Of a stretch of 64,000 bases of DNA, positions 53,856 to 62,962 are shown one piece after another (within the stretch, counting starts at the first letter, position 1; every line of letters begins with the position of its first letter). A program made the translations under genes and the position numbers. The stretch comes from Algoriphagus taiwanensis (GTDB lineage Bacteria; Bacteroidota; Bacteroidia; Cytophagales; Cyclobacteriaceae). The notes under the pieces were generated by a model. The model ran no database searches and had not been told where the DNA came from. It saw nothing but the letters and a program-made list of their open reading frames with translations. The stretch is from contig NZ_BTPE01000002.1 in NCBI RefSeq assembly GCF_036245645.1, positions 310,001-374,000 of the forward strand, read 5' to 3'.

Positions 53856-54185
53856 TTAATCCCATCTGAGTTCATCATTCATTTCACTTTCTGAGTCCTC
53901 ATTTTCGTATTGCTCAAAATCAAAATCAGGCAAAAGATCATTTTTCACATGATCAACAGCCTCATTCAATGCATTGACAAATTTGAAGAAGTCTTCTTTG
54001 TAAAGGAAGATTTTATGTTTTTCGTAGCTGAAGCTATCCCCATTCATTCTTCTTTTACTCTCTGTAATAGTCAGATAGTAATCATTTCCTCTTGTAGATT
54101 TGATGTCAAAGAAGTAAGTCCGTTTACCTGCTTTTACTTTTTTGGAGAAAATTTCCTCTCTGTCGTAACCTCTATTATCTTCCAC
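53856..54185 (-). CDS. PUR family DNA/RNA-binding protein (DUF3276)
   Basis: A 109-aa protein of the bacterial PUR group (DUF3276), which has one PUR-alpha-like repeat and binds purine-rich single strands. Key text is 'IFSKKVKAGKRTYFFDIK', 'RGNDYYLTITESKRR' and 'KHKIFLYKEDFFKFVNAL'. An acidic tail follows. The start is GTG at 54185, with no ATG nearby. The family is highly conserved in Bacteroidota; its role is not established. It stands alone, 269 bp from the ferredoxin stop. Confidence 0.9.
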   Translation of the reverse strand: MEDNRGYDREEIFSKKVKAGKRTYFFDIKSTRGNDYYLTITESKRRMNGDSFSYEKHKIFLYKEDFFKFVNALNEAVDHVKNDLLPDFDFEQYENEDSESEMNDELRWD

Positions 54186-54405
54186 AGTGCTTTCTTTTGG
54201 GGTTTTAAAACATTCTAAATTAAGGTTCTAAGATAAAAGAAAACCTACTTAGAATTCAAAACTGCTCTTCCTTTTTTTTAAAAATGTGTAGAAAAACAGG
54301 TATAAAGTGTTTAAAATCAGAAATAAATATCGATTTTCTTCCGAGACTATAATTAATTTCATCTCGTCTTTTTTTGAATTTTTCCAGTGATTATTCCATA
54401 AAAAA

Positions 54406-54430
54406 ACAGCAGACGTATTAGGTCTGCTGT
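54406..54430 (-). terminator. Terminator of the ferredoxin gene
   Basis: ACAGCAGAC (54406-54414) pairs with GTCTGCTGT (54422-54430). On the minus strand it is followed by TTTTTT. Confidence 0.8.
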
Positions 54431-54456
54431 CTCTGTTTTCAGATAAAGTTGGGAAC

Positions 54457-54804
54457 TTATTCCCCGTGGAGATAGGCCTTTTTTGCCAATAGTTCGTCTT
54501 CAGTCTCTCTGTGGTCAGGATCATCTACACAGCAATCCACCGGACAAACAGCTGCACATTGTGGCTCTTCATGGAATCCATTGCACTCGGTACACTTGGC
54601 AGTCACAATATAGTAGAATTCGTCAGAAACCGGAGTTTGCTTTTCCGAACCACTGACTACTGAGCCATCCTCCAAAGTGACCTCCTTGAGAGCAGTTCCT
54701 CCTCCCCAAGTCCACTCGACACCCCCTTCATAAATTGCTGTATTAGGACATTCAGGTTCGCATGCACCGCAGTTGATGCATTCGTCTGTGATCATTATAG
54801 CCAT
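54457..54804 (-). CDS. 2[4Fe-4S] ferredoxin
   Basis: A 115-aa ferredoxin. C9, C12, C15 and C19 form the first site (CINCGACEPEC). The second is C71-x2-C74-x8-C83-x3-C87-P (CTEC...CAAVCP), with two more cysteines at C91 and C92. The long insert between sites is the Alvin-type/'YfhL-like' arrangement. It carries electrons in the cytoplasm. It is divergent from the acyl-CoA reductase, a neighbour pair that recurs in Bacteroidota. Confidence 0.93.
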   Translation of the reverse strand: MAIMITDECINCGACEPECPNTAIYEGGVEWTWGGGTALKEVTLEDGSVVSGSEKQTPVSDEFYYIVTAKCTECNGFHEEPQCAAVCPVDCCVDDPDHRETEDELLAKKAYLHGE

Positions 54805-54914
54805 GGTCTATTCAATTATTTCTTTCCAAAAGTACTACGTGGATAACATTAAGGCAACAAAAAAGTTGTCATACTAATTAATTTAAAATTATTCCATCCT
54901 TTTTTCCTTTTGGG

Positions 54915-54922
54915 TACCTTTG
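54915..54922 (+). promoter_or_regulatory. -7 element directly before the acyl-CoA reductase gene
   Basis: TACCTTTG (consensus TAnnTTTG) ends 4 nt before the ATG at 54927, the same spacing as at the ABC-F gene. It implies a leaderless or nearly leaderless mRNA. Confidence 0.6.
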
Positions 54923-54926
54923 CCGC

Positions 54927-55955
54927 ATGATGGAATCAATTACTTTCTCAGAAAGAATAAACAGCTTGGTGAAATTGGGCGCTCGACTGTCCAATTTGAG
55001 CGGGGAAGAAAGGGAGGATTTATTCAGAAGAGCTTACAACCAAAACAATTGGTTTGACGAAAGGTCGGTCAGCCAAGCTTTAAAAGGTCTGTGTCTCTTA
55101 CTTGAGGAGTCCAATCTCAAAAAGTGGCTCTCCCAGTACAGGATTGAAGAGCCTAAGCGACCCAAATCGATCGGATTGCTCATGGCAGGTAATATACCCG
55201 GAGTTGGTTTTCATGATTTGATGTGTGTTTTGATTTCGGGGCATGTTGCGTCGGTCAAATTGAGCTCAGGAGATTCCTTCTTTTCCAAATGGCTAATCGA
55301 TCAACTATTGACCATTCAGCCGGCATTTTCTGGGCAAATTCAAATTGAGGAAATGCTCAAAGGTAAGGAGGCTTACATCGCTACAGGAAGTGATAACTCT
55401 TCTCGGTATTTCCATTACTATTTCGGAAAGTATCCCCACATCATTCGAGCCAACAGAAGCTCAGTGGCTATCCTTACAGGAAATGAGTCTGATGAAGAAT
55501 TGACCGAACTGGGGAAAGACATCTTTTCATTTTTCGGATTGGGTTGTCGAAATGTCTCCAAGGTTTTTGTCCCCAACGAGCAAGTGCTTCATCGCTTGCT
55601 GGACAATATGGAGAGCTTTAGATATGTGATGGAAAACCACAAGTACCTCAATAATTATGAATACAACAAAGCCATCTATCTGGTCAATAAAGAAGATCAT
55701 CTGGATAACGGGTTTCTCCTTGTCAAAGCAAGTGAAGCTTTAGTGTCACCTATAGCTGTCCTTTTTTATGAGATTTATTCAGACCCAACCGAACTGGACC
55801 GCAGACTTGTCGATCTAGAAGAAAAAATTCAATGTATAGTAGGAGATCAAAGCAGCCATCCAGAAAGAATACCCTTTGGAAAAGCCCAAGAGCCCAAACC
55901 TTGGGATTATGCAGACAATAAGGATACGCTGCAGTTTTTATTGGATTTGGATTAG
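54927..55955 (+). CDS. LuxC-type acyl-CoA reductase
   Basis: A 342-aa protein of the PF05893 acyl-CoA reductase family. It has 'IGLLMAGNIPGVGFHDLMCVLI' (partly) and 'HVASVKLSSGD' at the nucleotide-binding part, and 'FSFFGLGCRNVSKVFVP' with the catalytic-type Cys in 'GLGCRN'. LuxC reduces fatty acyl groups to aldehydes; Bacteroidota members are shorter (about 340 aa against 480) and their substrate is not known. It is paired divergently with a ferredoxin, which could supply electrons. The stop overlaps the histidine kinase stop by 4 nt. Confidence 0.88.
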   Translation: MMESITFSERINSLVKLGARLSNLSGEEREDLFRRAYNQNNWFDERSVSQALKGLCLLLEESNLKKWLSQYRIEEPKRPKSIGLLMAGNIPGVGFHDLMCVLISGHVASVKLSSGDSFFSKWLIDQLLTIQPAFSGQIQIEEMLKGKEAYIATGSDNSSRYFHYYFGKYPHIIRANRSSVAILTGNESDEELTELGKDIFSFFGLGCRNVSKVFVPNEQVLHRLLDNMESFRYVMENHKYLNNYEYNKAIYLVNKEDHLDNGFLLVKASEALVSPIAVLFYEIYSDPTELDRRLVDLEEKIQCIVGDQSSHPERIPFGKAQEPKPWDYADNKDTLQFLLDLD

Positions 55956-57727
55956 TCTTGGACCTGAGGTAATTCCGCAAGGGGAAGGGAAAAACAGAAT
56001 TTTGACCCTTTTCCCCATTCGGATTGGATTTGAAGTTGCCCTTTATTCTTCATGATGTATTCTTTGACCAGGATCAACCCCAGACCAGTTCCACTTTCAT
56101 TGTTTTGACCACGAGTGGTAAAGGAAATCCCGGAATTCAATTTTTCAAGATTTTCTTTAGAGATTCCAATTCCCTGGTCCTCGACACAGATGGTGACCCA
56201 TGATTCCTCTACTTGAGTTGAAATCCTAACTTCACTGCCTGCATCTGAAAATTTGATGGCATTGGAAATCAGATTCCTTAGAATCAACTCCATCATGTTT
56301 TTGTCAACTGTGACCATAATCTCCTCGCTCAGATCAAGTTCGAGCCTTATTTTCTTTTCTTTGGCTATGCGGCTGAGTAGGTTGCTCTGATTCCGGATAA
56401 GAGTAGAAATATTCAAAGTCTGAGAATCCATGTATTCACCTCTTAGTTGAGAGCTTGTCCAGGCCAGGAGGTTTTCCAAAAGGATGGCCACATGCTCCAT
56501 GTTTTTGGATATCTCAGGAAGCATTTCAATAAACTCCTGCTCGGAAATCAATCCATTTTGGGTAAGGTGAATCAACTCTTTCACTCCAAAGATGGGGCCT
56601 TTCAGGTCATGGGAAATGATGCCAAAGAATTTATCCTTTAGGTCATTTAGCTGCTGAAGCTCTCGGGCCTGCTTTTGTAGTTTTTCTTTCGAATTTATGG
56701 ACTCCGTGATATTTTCAAATAAAAGTAAGGTCCCTGAGTAGAGCTGATTCTTGTTTCTCAGTGGGACAGACTCAATTTTGAGGGTTATTTTTTCTCCCTC
56801 AATTTCCATGGCACTTTCTATCGTTTTTGGTTCGATCTCGTCAATCAATTCTAAAATTTCAGGTCGGTTTCCGAATAGTTGGCTCGCTTTTGCTCCCAAT
56901 TTAAATTCTTCCGGCTGGGAACATAGTTTTTTTGCGGCACTGTTGTAGTCCACTACTCGATGATTGAAATCGAAGACAATAAGACCTCTTGTGACCAGTT
57001 CCAAAATCCGGTCTCGAGCAATTGGCTGTACTCCTAAAAGATTAAACCTTGCTATAAAATATCCCAAAATTAAATAACAGGTCAGAAAAGCGAAGGGGGT
57101 CAAGTCTAAGCCTTCGTAAGGTTTGAAAATTGAGGTTTGATAGAAGATGTTGAACAGAATCGGAATCACGCCGCCTGCGATCAAGATTTTGGTTTGAAGT
57201 TTAAATCTCTTGTTGGAGAAACGATACCTTTTCCATAACAAAATTGTGCCCAGGAGATAGGTCAGGTAGGCATAAATTGTTTGGAAATAGTACCAAGGTC
57301 CTTTTTCAATTCCCAGAAAGAAGTAATCCCCTGACTGGATTAACCAATTGCTTTTGTAATGCCAGTGATGAAGGGAATTGGTCAAGACAACCAAATAGGT
57401 AAGCGCAGGAATTACAAATAGGGCAGGGACAACCCATTTAAGCTTTTTAGGATCAAAATCTGTGTATTTAAGAGAGAAAATCAGCCAAAAGGTGGGAGCA
57501 GCTAACAATCCCAAATATTGTACCTTGCTCCAAAGCAGCATATCTTCTACGTTTTTGGACGTCAATTCTATTCCGTAGAAAAAGCCCCAAAATGAAAACG
57601 CAAGCAAGGTCAAAGCCATCCACTTAATGGAACTTTGAAGCTTCAAAACCAAGATGATTGAAAGAATTCCCCCTACTAATCCAAAAAAAAGGAGAAAGCT
57701 TGCAAATGGGTTGGTTAGGAATTCCAT
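55952..57727 (-). CDS. 7TM-sensor histidine kinase with PAS domain
   Basis: A 591-aa sensor kinase. The first 225 residues form seven membrane helices of the HisKA_7TM (PF16927) type. A PAS domain follows (about 235-345, 'DFNHRVVDYNSAAKKL'). The phospho-acceptor is H373 ('GIISHDLKGP'), and the ATPase domain has 'LISNAIKFSDAG' (N box), 'VEDQGIGI' (G1) and 'SGTGLGLILVKEY' (G2). No response regulator is encoded beside it, so it is an orphan kinase. It is convergent with the acyl-CoA reductase gene. Confidence 0.92.
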   Translation of the reverse strand: MEFLTNPFASFLLFFGLVGGILSIILVLKLQSSIKWMALTLLAFSFWGFFYGIELTSKNVEDMLLWSKVQYLGLLAAPTFWLIFSLKYTDFDPKKLKWVVPALFVIPALTYLVVLTNSLHHWHYKSNWLIQSGDYFFLGIEKGPWYYFQTIYAYLTYLLGTILLWKRYRFSNKRFKLQTKILIAGGVIPILFNIFYQTSIFKPYEGLDLTPFAFLTCYLILGYFIARFNLLGVQPIARDRILELVTRGLIVFDFNHRVVDYNSAAKKLCSQPEEFKLGAKASQLFGNRPEILELIDEIEPKTIESAMEIEGEKITLKIESVPLRNKNQLYSGTLLLFENITESINSKEKLQKQARELQQLNDLKDKFFGIISHDLKGPIFGVKELIHLTQNGLISEQEFIEMLPEISKNMEHVAILLENLLAWTSSQLRGEYMDSQTLNISTLIRNQSNLLSRIAKEKKIRLELDLSEEIMVTVDKNMMELILRNLISNAIKFSDAGSEVRISTQVEESWVTICVEDQGIGISKENLEKLNSGISFTTRGQNNESGTGLGLILVKEYIMKNKGQLQIQSEWGKGSKFCFSLPLAELPQVQD

Positions 57728-57802
57728 AATTTGAATTCAGACTTTGGGTGTATCGTCAGAGGACGAATCTAGTTTATTGAAATAAGTTTAACTAAAAAAA
57801 AA

Positions 57803-59119
57803 TTGAAAAAAGGAAATATTAAGAAAGACTTTGGGTATTTGGCCTCTCCTTTTGGTCTGGTCATGTTTTTGACATTTTTCACTTTCTTTTTGGTCATCAG
57901 AAAAAATCTGTCGGAAGGACAACTCTGGATTGATGCTGTTTCTGCTTCATTTAACGCTTGGCAGTCTGGTTTTTTTAGTCTTCTGGCCTTTACAATGCAG
58001 ATGATGATGGTGCTGGTCTTTGGGTATGCTTTGGCCATTTATGAGCCTGTACACGCCTTTCTTTTATCTCTTGCCAAAAGACCTTCTTCTCTCCCAAGTG
58101 CTGCTTTGCTAGTGGCTGGGATGACTATGGGAGCAGGTTTGCTCAATTGGGGTTTCGGGTTGGTTGTCGGAGCTATTTTTTCAAGGATGGTTCATGAAGC
58201 CCTTGTAAAAAATGGAATTAAGTCAAAACTTGAACTGCTAGCAGCCTGCGGATACCTCAGTTCTGCGGTGTGGCACGGAGGATTGTCGGGCTCCTCACTC
58301 TTGGCTATTGCCGAGTCCGGACATGCATTAGAAAGCAAAATAGGAATCATACCTGCCTCAGAAACAATTTTTTCCACCACCAATCTTTTGATTACGGGCG
58401 GTTTAGTCAGCATGTTTTTGTTGCTAGCCTATGGATTAGCCAAGGTGACCGTAGGAGAATTGGACCTTGGCAAAGGCCGAAAGTTGGAACCCATATCCAA
58501 GGGTGAGGAAAATCCTCTTGCAATCTGGGCGGGTTTGTTGATGATTTTCACCCTTGGAGCAGGAATACTATCAGGTCAGTTGGCAGGATTGTCTTCCATT
58601 TCACTGAATTGGGTGATTTTTCTCTTTTTCACCTTGGTTTTGTTAGCCTATGGAAGCTGGGAAAAATTTACCATGGCCGTCAGCAGGGGCCTGAGAAGTG
58701 CCTTGGATATTTTTGTTCAGTTTCCGTTTTATGGAGGAATCATGGGGTTGATTGTAGGATCGGGCTTGTTGTTGGACTTTTCAGCATGGACTTCTTCGCT
58801 CTCGGGAGATCGTAGCCTGGGCATTTTTACTTTTCTGTCTGCTGCTCTTGTCAATTTCTTTGTGCCATCCGGAGGAGGGCAATGGGCCATTCAAGGGCCA
58901 TTGATTATGGAGTCTGCCGGTAATTTGGGAGTTCCATTTCACAAAATGGCTCTTGTATTTGCCTATGGAGATGAGATCAGCAATCTTCTTCAGCCTTTTT
59001 GGGCGCTTCCTCTTTTATCCATTTCAGGGGTATCGGTGAAAAAGCTCTTGCCATATTGCTTTCTTTTTTTCCTTTTTGGATTTGTGTTTCTATGCCTGAT
59101 GATCTGGTTTGTGGTATGA
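57803..59119 (+). CDS. Short-chain fatty acid transporter (AtoE family)
   Basis: A 438-aa protein with about 11 membrane segments. 'FGYLASPFGLVMFLTF', 'GAGLLNWGFGLVVGAIF' and 'FFVPSGGGQWAIQGP' are those of the AtoE short-chain fatty acid uptake family. The first usable codon is TTG 57803: an in-frame stop lies 33 nt upstream with no ATG or GTG between, and the next ATG (residue 21) falls in the first membrane helix. It may import butyrate, acetoacetate or similar acids. Confidence 0.88.
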   Translation: MKKGNIKKDFGYLASPFGLVMFLTFFTFFLVIRKNLSEGQLWIDAVSASFNAWQSGFFSLLAFTMQMMMVLVFGYALAIYEPVHAFLLSLAKRPSSLPSAALLVAGMTMGAGLLNWGFGLVVGAIFSRMVHEALVKNGIKSKLELLAACGYLSSAVWHGGLSGSSLLAIAESGHALESKIGIIPASETIFSTTNLLITGGLVSMFLLLAYGLAKVTVGELDLGKGRKLEPISKGEENPLAIWAGLLMIFTLGAGILSGQLAGLSSISLNWVIFLFFTLVLLAYGSWEKFTMAVSRGLRSALDIFVQFPFYGGIMGLIVGSGLLLDFSAWTSSLSGDRSLGIFTFLSAALVNFFVPSGGGQWAIQGPLIMESAGNLGVPFHKMALVFAYGDEISNLLQPFWALPLLSISGVSVKKLLPYCFLFFLFGFVFLCLMIWFVV

Positions 59120-59254
59120 AGTTTTGGCATTTAGAATTCATAAAATGAAGCCTCAGGAAACCATTAGACAAATTCTCGGGTTTAAAATTTGTGGGTTTTA
59201 CCTATATTCGCAATCGAAATTTTGAACCTTTTATCCACCTAAATATCCAAAATA

Positions 59255-61519
59255 ATGGCTTTTGATATAGACATGATCAAAGCAGTCTATGATCGGTTTC
59301 CCGATCGTATTGCTGCAGCAAGAAAAGCTGTAGACAAACCCCTGACTTTGACAGAGAAAATTCTTTATGCTCACTTGACCGAAGGACCTGCCTCCAAGGC
59401 CTATGAAAGAGGAAAATCCTACGTAGACTTTCAGCCTGACAGGGTAGCCATGCAAGATGCTACGGCACAGATGGCTTTGCTCCAATTCATGCAAGCAGGT
59501 AAGGATCAAGTAGCTGTCCCCTCTACGGTTCATTGTGATCACTTGATCCAAGCTGAAGTCGGAGCAGAAAAAGACTTAAATAAAGCCAAAGACAAAAACC
59601 GTGAAGTGTATGATTTTCTGGCTTCTGTATCGAATAAATATGGAATCGGATTTTGGAAACCAGGCGCGGGAATTATTCACCAAGTGGTATTGGAAAATTA
59701 TGCATTCCCAGGTGGAATGATGATCGGTACTGATTCCCACACACCAAATGCTGGTGGGTTGGGAATGGTGGCTATTGGGGTAGGTGGTGCTGATGCTTGT
59801 GATGTGATGGCAGGTCTGCCTTGGGAGTTGAAATTCCCCAAACTGATCGGAGTAAAACTCACCGGTAAAATGTCCGGATGGACAGCTGCCAAGGACGTAA
59901 TTCTCAAAGTGGCGGGAATCCTTACTGTAAAAGGAGGAACTGGTGCAATTGTCGAATATTTTGGTGAAGGCGCAAGATCTCTTTCTGCCACAGGTAAAGG
60001 CACCATTTGTAATATGGGCGCTGAAATCGGTGCAACTACTTCCATTTTCGGATACGATGAGAAATCAGCCGCTTACCTCAAGGGTACCGGAAGAGCAGAT
60101 ATCGCTGAGATGGCCGATGCTATTGCCGAGCATCTCACTGGAGATGATGAGGTGTATGCAAATCCTGAAAAATATTTTGATCAGGTTATTGAAATTAATC
60201 TTTCCGAACTTGAGCCTCATGTAAATGGTCCATTTACTCCTGATTTGGCTTGGCCAATTTCCAAATTTGCCAATGCTGTGAAGGAAAACGGATGGCCTGC
60301 AAAGTTGGAAGTAGGATTGATTGGTTCTTGTACCAATTCCTCTTACGAAGACATTTCCCGTGCTGCATCTTTGGCTCAGCAAGCTGTGGACAAGAAACTG
60401 ACTGCCAAGTCTGAATACACCATTACTCCGGGATCGGAGCAGGTGCGATTTACTGTAGAAAGAGATGGGTTTTTGGACACCTTCGGTAAAATGGGAGGCG
60501 TAGTCCTGGCCAATGCCTGCGGTCCTTGTATTGGTCAGTGGGCCAGACATGGAGCAGATAAGCAGGAGAAAAACTCCATCATTACCTCCTTCAACCGAAA
60601 CTTTGCCAAGCGTGCAGATGGTAATCCCAATACCCATGCCTTCGTAGCTTCACCGGAGATTGTGACTGCATTGGCTATTGCAGGCGATTTGACCTTCAAT
60701 CCAATCACGGATACCTTGACCAACGCTGATGGAGAGCAAGTGAAGCTAGAAGAGCCTCGTGGACTTGAAATGCCAACCAAAGGCTTTGCCGTAGAGGACG
60801 CAGGCTATCAAGCTCCTGCAGAGGACGGGTCCAAAGTGGAGGTCATCGTAGACCCCAAATCCGATCGTCTACAGCTGTTGGAATCATTCCCGGCTTGGGA
60901 AGGTACTGATCTGAAAGGGTTGAAGCTGCTAATCAAAGCAAAAGGCAAGTGTACTACTGACCATATTTCTATGGCAGGTCCTTGGCTGAAATACAGAGGC
61001 CATTTGGATAATATTTCCAATAACATGCTAATCGGAGCTGTAAACGCCTTCAACGATTCTACGAACAGAGTGAAGAACCAACTAACCGGAGAATACGGAG
61101 AAGTTCCAGCCACTCAGCGTCAATACAAAGCCAAAGGAATCGGATCCATTGTGGTAGGTGATGAAAATTACGGCGAAGGATCCTCCAGAGAGCATGCTGC
61201 TATGGAGCCAAGATTCTTGGGAGTTCGTGCTATTTTAGTGAAGTCTTTCGCCAGAATTCATGAAACCAACCTGAAGAAGCAAGGCATGCTGGCACTTACA
61301 TTTGCCAATCCTTCCGATTATGACTTGGTTCAGGAAGATGACTCAATCGATATCAATGGTTTGACTTCCTTTGCTCCAGGAGAGCCTTTGGAGTTGGTGC
61401 TTAATCATTCTGATGGCAGCAGCCACACTATTTTGGCTAATCATACTTACAATGAAGGTCAGATCGAATGGTTCAAAGCAGGTTCTGCACTTAATCTGAT
61501 TAAGGCAGGGGCTAATTGA
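59255..61519 (+). CDS. acn: Aconitate hydratase (mitochondrial-type)
   Basis: A 754-aa TCA-cycle enzyme that interconverts citrate and isocitrate. The [4Fe-4S] ligands are C359 ('IGSCTNSSYED'), C422 and C425 ('ANACGPCIGQW'). Other motifs are 'GTDSHTPNAGGLG' and, in the swivel domain, 'GDENYGEGSSREHAA'. The length and these strings fit the mitochondrial-type aconitase common in Bacteroidota rather than E. coli AcnA (about 890 aa) or AcnB. A terminator follows immediately. Confidence 0.96.
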   Translation: MAFDIDMIKAVYDRFPDRIAAARKAVDKPLTLTEKILYAHLTEGPASKAYERGKSYVDFQPDRVAMQDATAQMALLQFMQAGKDQVAVPSTVHCDHLIQAEVGAEKDLNKAKDKNREVYDFLASVSNKYGIGFWKPGAGIIHQVVLENYAFPGGMMIGTDSHTPNAGGLGMVAIGVGGADACDVMAGLPWELKFPKLIGVKLTGKMSGWTAAKDVILKVAGILTVKGGTGAIVEYFGEGARSLSATGKGTICNMGAEIGATTSIFGYDEKSAAYLKGTGRADIAEMADAIAEHLTGDDEVYANPEKYFDQVIEINLSELEPHVNGPFTPDLAWPISKFANAVKENGWPAKLEVGLIGSCTNSSYEDISRAASLAQQAVDKKLTAKSEYTITPGSEQVRFTVERDGFLDTFGKMGGVVLANACGPCIGQWARHGADKQEKNSIITSFNRNFAKRADGNPNTHAFVASPEIVTALAIAGDLTFNPITDTLTNADGEQVKLEEPRGLEMPTKGFAVEDAGYQAPAEDGSKVEVIVDPKSDRLQLLESFPAWEGTDLKGLKLLIKAKGKCTTDHISMAGPWLKYRGHLDNISNNMLIGAVNAFNDSTNRVKNQLTGEYGEVPATQRQYKAKGIGSIVVGDENYGEGSSREHAAMEPRFLGVRAILVKSFARIHETNLKKQGMLALTFANPSDYDLVQEDDSIDINGLTSFAPGEPLELVLNHSDGSSHTILANHTYNEGQIEWFKAGSALNLIKAGAN

Positions 61520-61535
61520 TCTAAAGTTTACATCT

Positions 61536-61565
61536 AGCCGCGGTCAATTTGTCCGCGGCTTTTTT
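61536..61565 (+). terminator. Terminator of the aconitase gene
   Basis: AGCCGCGG (61536-61543) pairs with CCGCGGCT (61553-61560), followed by TTTTT. Confidence 0.9.
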
Positions 61566-61576
61566 ATTTCCCGAGT

Positions 61577-62152
61577 ATGTTGAGATATATCCTTTTTTCC
61601 TTAGTCCTATGTTTGGGATTGGCGCTGACATCCCGAGCTCAGGATAAAACAGAGCGGGAAGTGGGCGTAAAGCCTTCAGAAGTTCCCGATCCGGCTAAGA
61701 GCTGGTTGAAGGATGCTTTTGAAAAAGTAAAAAGGCCTAAATGGTTTTTGGAATACTCACAGGATGGACAGGCTTTTGAAGCCAAGTTTTGGTGGGAAAA
61801 GCATTACCACAGTGTCAAGTTTGACTCTTTGGGCAAGCTGATGGACGTAGAGATAGAAATCTCCAAAGATGAAATGCCCCCTACATCTTGGGAAGAAATC
61901 CAGGGATACTTTCAGTCGGAATTTGAGGAGTTTTCGGTGATGAAGATTCAAAGGCAACTGATAGGAGATGAGTCCGATTTGGAGGATTTTTTTGATGAAG
62001 AGGAGACTGAAGGAGTCACTATCCGCTACGAAATTGTCTTTCAGGGGAAAAAAGGGGCCTGGCAGATTTGGGAAGGATTGTTTGATGAGCAAGGTGCGTT
62101 TATTTCTATTGTCCGAGTTCAAATGAGGTCGGTTGATAATTTGATTTTTTGA
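61577..62152 (+). CDS. Secreted hypothetical protein, PepSY-like
   Basis: A 191-aa protein with a signal peptide (1-21, ending SRAQ). The middle has 'AFEAKFWWEKHYHSVKFDSLGKLMDVEIEI' (partly), a strand-turn-strand unit with the 'F...G.l...e' pattern of PepSY-like domains. The second half has acidic clusters. Its stop overlaps the next ATG by one base (TGATG), so the two are translationally coupled. Confidence 0.7.
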   Translation: MLRYILFSLVLCLGLALTSRAQDKTEREVGVKPSEVPDPAKSWLKDAFEKVKRPKWFLEYSQDGQAFEAKFWWEKHYHSVKFDSLGKLMDVEIEISKDEMPPTSWEEIQGYFQSEFEEFSVMKIQRQLIGDESDLEDFFDEEETEGVTIRYEIVFQGKKGAWQIWEGLFDEQGAFISIVRVQMRSVDNLIF

Positions 62153-62841
62153 TGAAAAGAATTTCCTGTATTGTATTGATGTACTTTTTGGTGATTGGGA
62201 ATGTGCTATCCCAGTCTAGACAGACTTTTTTTACCGGATTTTTCCCGGAAGCCTCCCTTACCAAGAAATTGTCTGAGACGCAAAAGGTCAATTTTAAAAT
62301 CGAAAATCAACATATAGTATTTGATAATCGCGACGATAGTGCTGAAAATCCTCAATTTTCGCATTACCGAACCGATATTATGGGCTTTTTTGATCAATCA
62401 CTGAGGCCGGGAATCAGTGTTGCCTTGGGTCTATTTCATCGGTTTCAAGAGGGTGAAGATGGAAATCGGATTATTCAGCAGCTGGCAATCCTGCAAAAAG
62501 GCCGGAGCTTAAGAGTAAATCACCGGTTTAGAACAGATCAGACTTTTACCAGAAATCAACCCTTAGAACTTCGGTTCAGGTATCGTCTTTCCGTTGAGAT
62601 ACCCTTAGAAGGGGCAGAAGTGGACCCCGGAGAATTTTATTTGCTGAGTTCGGCTGAGTCCATTTTTAGCCACAAAGGAGGCGAATATGAAATTGAAAAC
62701 AGGCTTGCTGCGTCCCTTGGAAAATTTTTTAACAGAAAGGAAAAATTGGAGTGGGGAGTGGATTATAGGACAGATGGATACCTTCAGGATGGCTTCCGAA
62801 CCCGTTTATGGGCTAAAATCAGCTATTACTATAATTTTTGA
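62152..62841 (+). CDS. DUF2490-like outer membrane protein
   Basis: A 229-aa protein with a signal peptide (1-19). The rest consists of alternating amphipathic strands with terminal aromatic residues ('KISYYYNF' at the C-terminus), as in small outer membrane beta barrels of DUF2490, which share the 'E.R...q' 'HR.R..q' 'E.R.RYRL' strand pattern seen here. The ATG at 62152 overlaps the upstream stop. The function is unknown, but coupling to the PepSY-like protein suggests a shared envelope role. Confidence 0.75.
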   Translation: MKRISCIVLMYFLVIGNVLSQSRQTFFTGFFPEASLTKKLSETQKVNFKIENQHIVFDNRDDSAENPQFSHYRTDIMGFFDQSLRPGISVALGLFHRFQEGEDGNRIIQQLAILQKGRSLRVNHRFRTDQTFTRNQPLELRFRYRLSVEIPLEGAEVDPGEFYLLSSAESIFSHKGGEYEIENRLAASLGKFFNRKEKLEWGVDYRTDGYLQDGFRTRLWAKISYYYNF

Positions 62842-62962
62842 GAGAAAAATATTTTTTCGAAATGTAAAATATTTGCTATGAAATGCAAATTGATGTATGT
62901 TTACTGCTGAATCTTTATAATTCAATCACCCAAAATAAATATCCATTTTCGCTCAAAGGTAA

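Noticed and set aside
59188..59210. Promoter TTTG...TATATTCG before the aconitase gene
   Set aside because: The spacer is only 11 nt and the -7 box has a mismatch.
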